Origin: a virus
Reading direction: 5' to 3' (one strand)
Virus record (IMG/VR): IMGVR_UViG_3300046167_000733
Coordinates: 1-64,000 of that record
Length of the DNA: 64,000 bases
Positions within the stretch are counted from its first letter, which is position 1. The number at the start of each line of letters is the position of its first letter. The notes below the pieces were generated by a model that did not search any database, was not told the DNA's origin, and was given only the letters and a program-made list of their open reading frames with translations. Made by a program: the position numbers and the translations under genes. Below are positions 24,883 to 33,501 of this stretch, one piece after another.

Positions 24883-26866
24883 ATGACAGTGAAGATTGAC
24901 CGCAAGAAAGATAAACTATTAGCGGATTATGCGGTAGGGATGTTGAAAGATTTCTACCTTAGAGGTAATGAGAAAAGTCCCCAAGACGGATTCAAAAGGG
25001 CATCAGAGGCATGGAGTAAATACCGAGACGAGATAGACGACGAACTCGCACAACGTCTTTATAATTATGTGTCACAGAAGTGGTTCATGTTTGCGTCTCC
25101 AGTATTGTCCAATGCACCTAACGGAACTGGTAAGAGTAAGGGGATGCCTATCTCTTGTTTCCTTACCTATGTTCCTGATACACTTAGAAGGACTTATTGG
25201 TCACACTTCAGAACTTAGATGGTTATCCGTTTATGGTGGAGGTGTCGGTGGTCATTGGTCTGATGTAAGAACAGTATCTGACATTGCTCCTGGACCCATG
25301 CCATTTCTTCATACCGTAGACGCAGATATGATTGCATACCGACAAGGTAAAACTCGTAAGGGTTCCTATGCGGCATATATGGATATCTCTCATCCCGACA
25401 TACTTGAGTTTTTGAATATGCGTATTCCTACTGGAGACGTACAACGTAAGGCATTGAACCTACATAACGCAATTAATATCTCTGATGAGTTTATGACTGC
25501 GGTAGTAGAAGGTACAGACTTTGACCTACGAGACCCCAAAGACAACTCAGTAAAAGAAACTATTGATGCTCGTAAACTCTGGGAAAGAATACTGGAGACA
25601 AGATTTAGAACAGGGGAACCTTATCTAAACTTTATTGATACTGCCAACGCAACTCTACCACAACCCCTCAAGGATTTAGGTCTCAAGATAAATGGTTCGA
25701 ACCTTTGTAATGAGATACATCTACCTACGAGTGCCGATAGAACTGCGGTGTGTTGTTTGAGTTCTCTCAATCTAGAGTATTATGATGAGTGGAAAGATAC
25801 ACCTATCATTCGTGACCTCGTAAGAATGCTTGATAATGTATTGGAATACTTTATAGAGAAAGCACCCGATACTATTACTCGTGCGAAGTATAGTGCTCAA
25901 CGCGAAAGGTCTATTGGTCTTGGTGCGATGGGTTTCCATAGTCTCTTACAGAAACACGGAGTTGCGTGGGAGAGTGAAGCGGCAAGAGATATCAATACGA
26001 CTGTGTTTGAACATATCAATAGAGAAGCACACGCAGAAACAGAGTTACTCGCAGAAGAACGCGGTGAGTATCCTGATGGTATCGGTAGTGGTAAGAGAAA
26101 CTCTCACTTACTTGCGATTGCTCCTAATGCGTCCTCTGGTATTATTCTCAGTACAAGTCCTTCTATAGAACCTCTAAAGGCAAACGCATATACGCATCGT
26201 ACACGGGCAGGTTCCTTTCTCGTAAAGAATAAGTATCTTACACAACTCCTTGATGAGAAGGGTGAGAATAACGATTCAAACTGGACTTCTATTATTACAA
26301 ACAAAGGTTCAGTACAACATCTACCTTTCTTTACGGAAGGAGAGAAGTCAGTATTCAAGACCGCACAAGAGTTAGACCAAATGTGGGTAGTAAAACATGC
26401 CGCAGAAAGACAAGAGTTTATATGTCAAGGTCAATCGGTCAATCTATTTTTCCCATCAGGGGCAGACAAGTCTTATGTAAATAAGGTTCATCTATCCGCG
26501 TGGAAGAAAGGTCTGAAAGGATTATACTATCTACGAACAGAAGCAAAACAACGTGCTGAGAATGTATCGGAGAAAGTAGAAAGAGTTGCCCTTGAGGGTG
26601 ATAAAAGAAATGTAGTCTATGGTAAGAGAAACTGCCCATATTGTCAACTCGCAAAAGAGGAGATGAAGTTGCGCGGTATACCTTATGACTATGTTGATTT
26701 ACAAGAGGTAGGTAAGACTGCCAGAGAAGTAACAGGTCGTGATGTCAAAACTGTACCACAGATATATATCCAAGGAGACTATATCGGTGGGTATGATGAC
26801 TTTATGATTTGGTTAGAGAAACCCTTTGAGAGTGACGACGGAGAATGTCGTGCTTGTGAAGGTTAG
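24883..26866 (+). CDS. nrdA: Class Ia ribonucleotide reductase alpha with embedded glutaredoxin (frame broken)
   Basis: About 660 residues after removing one inserted base at 25193-25196. Start ATG 24883 has GGAG at 6 nt. It reduces ribonucleoside diphosphates to deoxy forms for phage DNA synthesis. Visible catalytic features: PISCFLTYV, SNLCNEIHLP and AVCCLSSLNL (the redox and radical Cys regions) and the YYLRTEA radical-transfer tyrosines. No N-terminal ATP-cone is present, so the dATP activity site is missing. After the core comes a complete glutaredoxin (about 562-645; NCPYCQLAK, KTVPQIYI, IGGYDD), then a CRAC tail that corresponds to the mobile C-terminal Cys pair of NrdA. The glutaredoxin thus sits inside the protein, before the tail it would reduce. 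Confidence 0.92.
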
Positions 26867-26891
26867 ATAAACAAACAAAGAAAGGTGACAC

Positions 26892-27857
26892 ATGTCCTTA
26901 TTAGAATTTTCAAAAACTTATAAACCATTCAAGTATCCGTGGGCAGTAGAACTCACCAAGAAACATGAAGAAATCCATTGGGTAGAAGACGAGGCAGAAC
27001 TCTCTGAAGACGTAATGGATTGGAAGACCAAACTAAACGACGCAGAGAAAGACTTCATCACACAGGTACTTAGATTGTTTACTCAGTCTGACGTACAGGT
27101 AGGTGAGAACTATCACGAGTTACTCATACCCAAGTTTAGAAATAATGAAGCACGCAATATGTTATCCTCATTCGCAAATCGTGAAGGAGTACATCAACGC
27201 GCATACGCATTATTGAATGATACACTAGGATTACCTGATGAGGACTTTCATAAGTTCCTTGAGTATACCGAGATGTCAGATAAGATTGACTTTATGAAAC
27301 AGGGTGACATAAACTCTCATACTGGGTTAGCACTCTCTCTTGCGCAATCTGTATTCAACGAAGGACTCTCTGTGTTTGCGTCATTCGTAATGCTACTGAA
27401 CTTCCAACGCTATGGTAAGATGAAGGGAATGGGCACGATTGTAGAATGGTCTATCCGAGATGAGACACTTCACGTTCAGGGTAACGCAAAGTTATTCCGA
27501 GAGTTTTGTCAAGAACATCCTCGTATCGTAAACGATGAATTGAAGTCCAAGATATATCAAATGGCAAAGGATGTCGTGAAGTTAGAGGATAGGTTTATCA
27601 AACTTGCGTTCAACGGATTAGAGATGGAAGGTCTTACAGAGACTGATGTAAAACAATACATAAGACATATTGCTGACCGTAGATTACTACAACTTGGTAT
27701 GAAACCAAACTTCAAAGTAAAAGACAATCCGTTACCTTGGTTAGATTGGGTACTGAATGGTGCGTCGCATGACAACTTCTTTGAGAAACGAGTTACCGAA
27801 TATTCCGTAAATGGTATGGAAGGTGACTGGGGTTGGGATGTCGAGGACGCGGCATAA
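26892..27857 (+). CDS. nrdB: Class I ribonucleotide reductase beta
   Basis: 321 residues, the usual length for a phage NrdB. It makes the tyrosyl radical used by NrdA. Seen: the first carboxylate region, E-x-x-H-x-x-x-Y in FANREGVHQRAYALL (metal Glu and His and the radical Tyr), a second E-x-x-H in SIRDETLHVQG, and a C-terminal acidic/Trp tail (GDWGWDVEDAA) for binding NrdA. 25 bases after nrdA with AAAGGTG; it shares its last base with the following ATG. Confidence 0.95.
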   Translation: MSLLEFSKTYKPFKYPWAVELTKKHEEIHWVEDEAELSEDVMDWKTKLNDAEKDFITQVLRLFTQSDVQVGENYHELLIPKFRNNEARNMLSSFANREGVHQRAYALLNDTLGLPDEDFHKFLEYTEMSDKIDFMKQGDINSHTGLALSLAQSVFNEGLSVFASFVMLLNFQRYGKMKGMGTIVEWSIRDETLHVQGNAKLFREFCQEHPRIVNDELKSKIYQMAKDVVKLEDRFIKLAFNGLEMEGLTETDVKQYIRHIADRRLLQLGMKPNFKVKDNPLPWLDWVLNGASHDNFFEKRVTEYSVNGMEGDWGWDVEDAA

Positions 27858-27982
27858 TGAACGACGAGGACGAAACCTTTCATATGGATTGTTTCGTCTG
27901 TGAAACTAAGTCTGAAGTTAGAGTATTGAACTCTGACGAACAACCTTTTTTCTGCCCCATGTGTGGGACGGAGATGGAATAA
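27857..27982 (+). CDS. Zinc-ribbon micro-protein, 41 aa
   Basis: 41 residues with two Cys pairs, DCFVCE and FCPMCG, about 30 residues apart, forming a probable zinc ribbon. Starts on the last base of the nrdB stop (TAATG), so translation is probably coupled to nrdB. Function unknown; a link to nucleotide metabolism is only positional. Confidence 0.6.
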   Translation: MNDEDETFHMDCFVCETKSEVRVLNSDEQPFFCPMCGTEME

Positions 27983-28001
27983 AAATATTATATATATCTG
28001 T

Positions 28002-28415
28002 ATGTGGATATATAATAATGAAGAGTTTTCCCCGACGGACGAATTCCTTGAACCTTTTCAAGGGTTCGTCTATTGTCTCACGGAAGAATCAACGGGCAAG
28101 AAGTACATCGGAAAGAAGTTCTTCTGGAAACCCAAGACATTACCCAAGAACAGTAAACGCAAAAGAAAAATAAAGACCAGAGTTCAATCTGACTGGAGAG
28201 ATTACTATGGTTCGTCGGCAGAGGTAAAATTACTCCTAGAAGGGGGCGAGAGGTTCCATAGACGCATCCTGAGACTGTGTTTTTCAAAAGGGGAGTGTTC
28301 ATACTATGAATTACGTGAACAAATGATAAATGATGTTTTGTTGAAACCCGATGAATATTATAATGCTTTCGTTGGAGGTAAGATACACAGAAGGCATGTA
28401 TTGAAAAAAAAGTGA
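28002..28415 (+). CDS. GIY-YIG-like nuclease
   Basis: About 137 residues from ATG 28002 (an in-frame ATG at 27963 would overlap the previous gene). Residues about 19-40 read GFVYCLTEESTGKKYIGKKFFW, matching the GIY...YIG pair of the GIY-YIG nuclease fold. A basic region and GERFHRRIL/CSYYELREQ, with an E in the expected later helix, follow. It resembles small Seg-type homing or phage endonucleases. No clear ribosome site, so the start is uncertain. Confidence 0.68.
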   Translation: MWIYNNEEFSPTDEFLEPFQGFVYCLTEESTGKKYIGKKFFWKPKTLPKNSKRKRKIKTRVQSDWRDYYGSSAEVKLLLEGGERFHRRILRLCFSKGECSYYELREQMINDVLLKPDEYYNAFVGGKIHRRHVLKKK

Positions 28416-28433
28416 AAAAAATGAAAAAAGTGC

Positions 28434-28462
28434 TTGACATTCTCTGTTGAATCTGGTACTGT
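28434..28462 (+). promoter_or_regulatory. Early sigma70-like promoter P7
   Basis: TTGACA (28434-28439), 17 bp, TACTGT (28457-28462), in AAGTGCTTGACATTCTCTGTTGAAT; nearly identical to P1. Confidence 0.85.
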
Positions 28463-28494
28463 AAGGTATAGTTAGATGAAAGGAAAAAAAAACT

Positions 28495-28962
28495 ATGGCA
28501 TATATTTCACAAGAAGAAAAGAAAGAACTCGCTCCCGCAATCAAGGCAGTTGCTAAGAAATACGGACGCAAGGTTACTATCGGTATCAGAAACCACATGG
28601 ATTTAGTTGTAAAGGTAAAAGGTGCTGAAGACATCTACAAAAGACATTATGCAAAAACGGTAGAAGACAGAATACTTGCGGGTCGTGACAAACACGGTGA
28701 CTCAATACAAGATGATATTGATTGGGATGCTCCGATTGACCCATCTGTCTTTTCTAGAATGACTTACCTTGACCCTGAGTTATCTAAGTTTGGATATTCA
28801 ATTAACACACATTGGATTGATGAAAACTACGAAGAGAAAGACCAAGCATTCTTGAATGAGTTACATGCTTCTATGCATAGTAAAGACTTTTTCATCGATG
28901 ACGATGTTTACACAGATTACTTCAGCAGAAGTTATTACACATCAATAGAATTACACAAGTAG
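28495..28962 (+). CDS. LPD29-like protein, 155 aa
   Basis: 155 residues. The start YISQEEKKELAPAIKAVAKKYGRKVTIGIRNH and the end TDYFSRSYYTSIELHK match the LPD29 domain, one of the domains associated with large polyvalent proteins of phages and mobile elements. Stand-alone copies are common in phages with no known function. First gene after promoter P7, AAAGGA site. The middle (DWDAPIDPSVFSRMTYLDPELSKFGY) appears to be an insertion relative to the copies I remember. Confidence 0.75.
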   Translation: MAYISQEEKKELAPAIKAVAKKYGRKVTIGIRNHMDLVVKVKGAEDIYKRHYAKTVEDRILAGRDKHGDSIQDDIDWDAPIDPSVFSRMTYLDPELSKFGYSINTHWIDENYEEKDQAFLNELHASMHSKDFFIDDDVYTDYFSRSYYTSIELHK

Positions 28963-28976
28963 AAAAGGAGAAGAGA

Positions 28977-29231
28977 GTGTCAATAAAAGATGGAAAATGG
29001 GATAAGGATGCATATCCTTTACAGGGGTTTGAAGGAGACCCTGACCGAGAACCACAATGGTGGGATAAAAAGTTCAAATGGGTAGACAAGTTTAGAACAT
29101 ATTCAAAACAAGAACTATTGGATTATGCCAACGAGCACTACAACCCATATGCACCAAGCAGGCAAGAAGACCATGTTTGGGGTGCGATGGAAGAGTTATT
29201 CAGACGATATGGTATTGCGTTCGGGGACTAA
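28977..29231 (+). CDS. Hypothetical protein, 84 aa (GTG start)
   Basis: 84 residues from GTG 28977, chosen because AAGGAG lies 6 bases upstream. Rich in Trp, Tyr and Asp (PQWWDKKFKWVDKF, WGAMEELFRRYG). Follows the LPD29-like gene in the same early operon. No family recognised. Confidence 0.62.
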   Translation: MSIKDGKWDKDAYPLQGFEGDPDREPQWWDKKFKWVDKFRTYSKQELLDYANEHYNPYAPSRQEDHVWGAMEELFRRYGIAFGD

Positions 29232-29306
29232 AAAATCTAATTTATTTTCATACTATATACATCTAGAGAAGAATAAAAGACTATATAGTAATAGAGAAAG
29301 AATAAT

Positions 29307-29720
29307 ATGGAACTAGAAGTATTCGAAATCTTTGAACGATACGCGAAACTAAAAACTCGCAAAGAGAAGATACAGTATCTCAAAGACAACAACATACCCG
29401 CATTACGTGATGTGTGTCGTGGCATATATGATGAACGACTTGAGTTCATTATTCCAGAAGGTAAACCACCTTATACCCCAAATAAACCTGAGAGTGTACC
29501 CTCATCACTGAAAAGAAAACATCGTGACTTCGGTTACTTTGTGAAGGGTGCAATATCAGCAGGACTACCTCAGTACAAGATAGAAAAAATGTATATTCAA
29601 GTGTTGGAATCAATCCACGCAGAAGATGCTGAGATTGTAATTAATATGGTGCAACGTAAAGCACCAAAGGGTTTGACAAAGAAAATAGTAGAGGAGACGT
29701 TTCCGAAACTTTTATCTTAA
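29307..29720 (+). CDS. DUF6433-like protein, 137 aa
   Basis: 137 residues matching the pattern of a family conserved in T4-like marine phages (DUF6433 as I recall): IFERYAKLKTRKEKIQYLKDNN, IPALRDVCRG, FIIPEGKPPYTPN, then a helical IQVLESIHAEDAEI and GLTKKIVEETFPKLL end. Function unknown; the family is usually near replication and metabolism genes, as here. No obvious sigma70 promoter in the 75 bases upstream. Confidence 0.72.
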   Translation: MELEVFEIFERYAKLKTRKEKIQYLKDNNIPALRDVCRGIYDERLEFIIPEGKPPYTPNKPESVPSSLKRKHRDFGYFVKGAISAGLPQYKIEKMYIQVLESIHAEDAEIVINMVQRKAPKGLTKKIVEETFPKLLS

Positions 29721-29775
29721 TCCATTTCGTTATGTTTGTAATGTTGTTTTAACACTAACAATAAAAGGAATGCTT

Positions 29776-29946
29776 ATGCCAAAAAACCAAATAGAGAGAT
29801 TGAAGAATGATTCTAGACAACTAGATAATTATATTCATCGTCTAAGAAAAAGGGGCAAAGACAATCTTGCACATAAGATAACGATGAAGAGAGAATATCT
29901 CAATCAAACTATTACAGAATACGAACAAATGGATTTAACAGCATAA
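29776..29946 (+). CDS. Small coiled-coil protein, 56 aa
   Basis: 56 residues from ATG 29776, chosen over ATG 29770 because AAAAGGA then lies 7 bases upstream. Almost wholly helical with heptad-like Leu/Ile spacing and high charge. No family recognised. Confidence 0.55.
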   Translation: MPKNQIERLKNDSRQLDNYIHRLRKRGKDNLAHKITMKREYLNQTITEYEQMDLTA

Positions 29947-29969
29947 AAAGGTAGGTGATGTATCTCGTG

Positions 29970-29988
29970 GGGGGTGCTAGTCACCCCC
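29970..29988 (+). promoter_or_regulatory. Very stable hairpin in leader
   Basis: GGGGGTG (29970-29976), loop CTAGT, CACCCCC (29982-29988): seven perfect GC-rich pairs ending 24 nt before ATG 30013. No T-run follows, so it is not a simple terminator; an mRNA-stabilising or translational element is likelier. Confidence 0.55.
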
Positions 29989-30012
29989 AACGTTACACAG
30001 AGAGAATATATC

Positions 30013-30249
30013 ATGCCACTATACACAATCATAAATGACAAAACAAATGAGATGGAAGACCTCTTCTGTTCATATGACGAAATGCAAAAGACCCTAAAAG
30101 AAAAGGGCGACTCTTGGAGAAACATTATCGGAATGCCTGCTTTGGTATCCTCTACAGGTAATGTTGTTAATAAAACAAGTGGTGACTGGAAGAACCTTTT
30201 ACAGAAAATAGAAAAGGGTTCTGGTAGAGGGGCAAACTTCAAGACATGA
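30013..30249 (+). CDS. Conserved T4-like small protein (FmdB-like start), 78 aa
   Basis: 78 residues from ATG 30013. It begins MPLYTIINDKTNEMEDLFCSYDEMQ, like a family that precedes phoH in T4-like marine phages and is sometimes called FmdB-like because of its MPxY start, but the zinc-ribbon Cys pairs of true FmdB are absent. Helical C-terminus. ATGA overlap with phoH. Confidence 0.65.
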   Translation: MPLYTIINDKTNEMEDLFCSYDEMQKTLKEKGDSWRNIIGMPALVSSTGNVVNKTSGDWKNLLQKIEKGSGRGANFKT

Positions 30250-30932
30250 CAATGAAACGTCTCAAGGAGGAACACCTCCTTAACTTCGACCCCATAACAC
30301 AAAAACAAAAAGATGCCTTTGATGCATGGGACGACAGGAACCATATGATACTTGCAGGAAGCGCGGGTACAGGTAAGACCTTCATCGGAATGTATCTTGG
30401 ACTTGAAGTAGTACTGGACAAAGACGAACCCCAAAAGAAACTTGTTATCGTAAGAAGTGTTGTTCCCACAAGGGACATGGGATTTCTGCCAGGAGGTATC
30501 GAAGAAAAGATTGACACATACACTGCACCATATAGAGGGATTGCGGCAGAGTTATTTGACCAACAGAACGCATACGAGTTACTAGAGACGCAGGGTGCGA
30601 TAGAGTTTCTCTCAACATCATTCATACGAGGCACCACATTAGACAATGCGGTTATACTTGTAGATGAAATGCAGAACCTCACATTTCACGAACTTGATAG
30701 TATCATAACAAGGGTAGGTCGTAATAGTCGTATTATATTCAGTGGAGACTACTATCAAACAGATTTAAATAAGGATGCCGACAAAAAGGGTATCCTAGAG
30801 TTCCTAAATATAATGGAAGTCATGAATAACTTCACGACAATAGAATTTGGGTGGGCAGACATTGTTCGTTCAGACTTTGTGAGAGACTATATAATGACAA
30901 AAGATATGGTAACACGAGGAGAAATACAATGA
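30246..30932 (+). CDS. phoH: PhoH-like ATPase
   Basis: 228 residues. Walker A AGSAGTGKT (about residues 39-47), Walker B VILVDEMQN (about 137-145), plus KLVIVRSVVPTRDMGFLPG and RIIFSGDYYQTDLN, the hallmark blocks of PhoH ATPases. PhoH is widespread in marine phages. Its cellular role, variously linked to phosphate stress and RNA metabolism, is not settled. Overlaps the neighbouring genes on ATGA at both ends. Confidence 0.93.
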   Translation: MTMKRLKEEHLLNFDPITQKQKDAFDAWDDRNHMILAGSAGTGKTFIGMYLGLEVVLDKDEPQKKLVIVRSVVPTRDMGFLPGGIEEKIDTYTAPYRGIAAELFDQQNAYELLETQGAIEFLSTSFIRGTTLDNAVILVDEMQNLTFHELDSIITRVGRNSRIIFSGDYYQTDLNKDADKKGILEFLNIMEVMNNFTTIEFGWADIVRSDFVRDYIMTKDMVTRGEIQ

Positions 30933-31393
30933 ACCTATCGAAAAACTTTACTCTAAGAGAGTTTACAAAATCACAGACTGCCACTAGACATGGCATCGAC
31001 AATACACCACAGGGTCAACACCTTGAGAGTGCCAAAGAGTTGTTCGAGAAAGTCGTACAACCTGTAAGAGACCACTTCGGGGTAACTCGATTGAACTCTG
31101 GATATCGTAGTCCTGAGTTGAACAAAGCAGTAGGTGGTTCCGCAACAAGTCAACATTGTAAAGGTGAAGCAGTTGATATGGAAGTTCCAGGAGTTCCTAA
31201 CTACGAACTTGCAAAGTGGATAGAAGACAACCTAGAGTTCGACCAACTCATACTGGAGTTCTATACATCTGGAATACCTGATAGTGGATGGGTACATTGT
31301 TCATATAAACAGGGTGGACCACAACGCAAGTCAGTATTAACTGCCGCACGAGTAGATGGTAAGACAAAATATTCTGTAGGATTAATTGAATAA
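30929..31393 (+). CDS. M15-family peptidase, endolysin candidate
   Basis: 154 residues. NSGYRSPELNKAVGGSATSQHCKGEAVDME holds the His and Asp zinc ligands (SxHxxGxAxD pattern), and GWVHCSY the third His region of the M15/PF08291 carboxypeptidase fold. Such enzymes cleave cell-wall peptide cross-links; size and lack of fusion partners suit a phage endolysin. Overlaps phoH by 4 bases. A second M15 domain is at the C-terminus of the baseplate hydrolase at 55.9-58.3 kb. Confidence 0.88.
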   Translation: MNLSKNFTLREFTKSQTATRHGIDNTPQGQHLESAKELFEKVVQPVRDHFGVTRLNSGYRSPELNKAVGGSATSQHCKGEAVDMEVPGVPNYELAKWIEDNLEFDQLILEFYTSGIPDSGWVHCSYKQGGPQRKSVLTAARVDGKTKYSVGLIE

Positions 31394-31408
31394 AAATGCA
31401 ATTTTCTC

Positions 31409-31437
31409 TTGACATTCTCTGTTCTTTGTGATATAGT
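31409..31437 (+). promoter_or_regulatory. Early sigma70-like promoter P8
   Basis: TTGACA (31409-31414), 17 bp, TATAGT (31432-31437), with CTTGACATTCTCTGTT conserved block and GAAAGGAAATG leader. Confidence 0.85.
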
Positions 31438-31464
31438 GATACTATAATGAGAAAGGAAATGTTT

Positions 31465-32049
31465 ATGGAAAACTATGAAAAAGTAATTTTGACAGATGCC
31501 GATGGGGTTCTGTTCAACTGGAAGTATGCCTTCGATGTATATGCCGAGAAACGTGGATACGTTATGGTAGACAAGAACGTCTACGATATCGCAGAGTGTT
31601 ACGGTATAGAAAAGAAGGAAGCAAAACGTCTTGTACGAGACTTCAACGAGAGTGCCGCGATTGGTTACTTACCTCCTTTGAGAGATGCCATACACTACGT
31701 GAAGAAGATTCACGAAGAGTTAGGTTATGTCTTTCACTGCATCACTTCTTTGAGTGACGATGAGAACGCACAAAGGTTGCGTACTATGAACTTGAAAAAG
31801 TTGTTTGGTGAGACTGTCTTCGAGAAGTTCACATACTTAGACACTGGTGCTGACAAGGACGAAGTTCTTGCTAAGTACGAAGGTAAAGATTACTTGTGGA
31901 TTGAAGACAAGGTTGAGAACGCACTTGAAGGTGCAAAGGTTGGACTTGAGGGTTGTGTTATGAAACATGGTTTCAACATTCACGACATCGAACCAAACGG
32001 TTTGACAGGTTTTGCCAACTGGAAAGAAATCTACGAGTACTTAAAATAG
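31465..32049 (+). CDS. HAD-family 5' nucleotidase-like protein
   Basis: 194 residues from ATG 31465, which gives the same AAAGGA spacing as other early genes (ATG 31447 and 31459 are alternatives). HAD motif I is ILTDADGVLFNW, motif II lies at HCITSL and motif III at DYLWIEDKVENA. The order and size resemble 5'(3')-deoxyribonucleotidases, which would recycle nucleotides during infection. Sole gene of the P8 unit before a late promoter. Confidence 0.78.
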   Translation: MENYEKVILTDADGVLFNWKYAFDVYAEKRGYVMVDKNVYDIAECYGIEKKEAKRLVRDFNESAAIGYLPPLRDAIHYVKKIHEELGYVFHCITSLSDDENAQRLRTMNLKKLFGETVFEKFTYLDTGADKDEVLAKYEGKDYLWIEDKVENALEGAKVGLEGCVMKHGFNIHDIEPNGLTGFANWKEIYEYLK

Positions 32050-32050
32050 T

Positions 32051-32058
32051 TATAAATA
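32051..32058 (+). promoter_or_regulatory. T4-type late promoter L5
   Basis: TATAAATA directly after the HAD gene; start expected near 32064, with an AAGGAG site before ATG 32088. Confidence 0.78.
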
Positions 32059-32087
32059 TCCTTGTAATGTAAACAAGGAGAATAACA

Positions 32088-32474
32088 ATGGCACAACAAA
32101 CCGTTGACACACCTACAGGACAAGCAACTGTTGACTTGGAAAAGTACACGGAACTTGTCCTAAAAGTAGATGAAGCACAAGACAAAATAAAAGAGATGGA
32201 GTCTCTCTCAAAAGAACTCAAAGTCGCGACAGCAGTAGCAAAACCTGTACAAAAAGGTTTTCTATCTATATTCCGAGACGAAAATAATATCAATGAAAAA
32301 TCAATTATTGGTTTCGCATCATTTCTCATGATGGTTGCGTTTGGTGTTGTTGACTTAATAACAGGTCTCGATGGTACACCTCTAGAAATATCTGATACAA
32401 TCTATACATCCTTTGTTGTTGTAACACTGGGTTCATTTGGTATTGCTGAAGCAGGAAAAGCATTCGGAAAATAA
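32088..32474 (+). CDS. Late membrane protein, 128 aa
   Basis: 128 residues: a helical, coiled-coil-like N-terminal half (DLEKYTELVLKVDEAQDKIKEMESLSKEL) and two C-terminal membrane helices (about 72-92 and 103-123) separated by a short acidic loop. Expressed alone from late promoter L5. A holin or virion membrane-contact role is possible; similar two-helix proteins of marine T4-like phages lack a known function. Confidence 0.6.
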   Translation: MAQQTVDTPTGQATVDLEKYTELVLKVDEAQDKIKEMESLSKELKVATAVAKPVQKGFLSIFRDENNINEKSIIGFASFLMMVAFGVVDLITGLDGTPLEISDTIYTSFVVVTLGSFGIAEAGKAFGK

Positions 32475-32482
32475 AATAGTGC

Positions 32483-32511
32483 TTGACTTATGTTGCATAA
32501 TGTGATATACT
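32483..32511 (+). promoter_or_regulatory. Early sigma70-like promoter P9 (glycan island)
   Basis: TTGACT (32483-32488), 17 bp, TATACT (32506-32511), preceded by AGTGC. It heads the 32.5-39.6 kb operon. Confidence 0.82.
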
Positions 32512-32544
32512 TAAAGTACTCTTTAGGGAAGGTTGGATATACAC

Positions 32545-32709
32545 ATGAGAACTATCAAAGAAAACATATGGCATTTCGTGTGTTCATCCTGTAAGGGATG
32601 GTTTAGCATTGCTACAATGGATGAATGGAAACCTAAGAAACTGTATTGTCCACACTGTGGAGAGCATCACACATCAGAAGTTTATGATAAATGGAAAGAT
32701 AGAACATGA
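32545..32709 (+). CDS. Zinc-ribbon small protein, 54 aa
   Basis: 54 residues with CSSC (residues 13-16) and CPHC (about 35-38), a zinc-ribbon pattern, plus HH and a charged tail. First gene after P9; AAGG site upstream; ATGA overlap with the glycosyltransferase that follows. Role unknown. Confidence 0.62.
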   Translation: MRTIKENIWHFVCSSCKGWFSIATMDEWKPKKLYCPHCGEHHTSEVYDKWKDRT

Positions 32710-33501
32710 AAAAAATAAGAAGATTGATATACCAAGTAGCAGTTGGTAAACCGAGTAAGTTATATGAACACTGTATACAATCTGTTGCAGACTACTGTGA
32801 CAAATATGATATAGAACATATAGTACTACGTGAACCTAAGTTGCGTATCAAACCAGATGTCTTTACAGATTATCGTAGTAAGGAATCCTATGAGAAACAC
32901 GGAGGGTATCTTCCTATCTATGAGAAAGAGAATGCCTTTGACCTGATTGATAACTATGACCAGATTGGTATCATAGATGCTGACATTTATATAAGACCTG
33001 ACTCACCCAATATATTTACTGAGTTTGGACATGATTGTGCATGGGGTTCAGTAAGTGAACGTGAGATGGATATCAATGATAACTATGTAAGGAAGATACA
33101 AAACTATTCTCATATGCAGTATGCAAGTTTGCATGGTAGACTATGTGACTTTCGACCTAAACAAGAGAGGTTATGAGTTCTTCAATATGGGTATGATACT
33201 TATTAATTGTCAACTCTTCAAACCTTATCTCAAAGGACAGAACGCAAATGACTTTCTAATGAGAGCAGAGTTCAAAGACTTTGTTGATGGTAAGGGTGGT
33301 TGGAAGTGGAGTACAGACCAAACACTCCTGAACTATTTCCTGAAGAGATACAAGATACCTACTAAACATATGGATGGTAAATGGAATGGTCTGTATACCG
33401 CAGTCAATAATATAAAGGATTGTCACTTTGTTCATTTCTTCCTAAAAGATAAACTACCATCTAGTGGAGAGAATATAGAGGAGTTGATGAAAACGATATG
33501 A
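32706..33501 (+). CDS. Glycosyltransferase, GT8-like (frame broken)
   Basis: About 264 residues after removing one inserted base near 33135-33139. GT-A features: a YQVAVG start, then QIGIIDADIYIRP with the D-x-D metal/nucleotide-sugar site, and FFNMGMILIN after the break, as in GT8-type enzymes. C-terminal HFFLKDKLP. Sugar and acceptor unknown. Overlaps both neighbours on ATGA, opening the glycan-modification operon. Confidence 0.72.
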
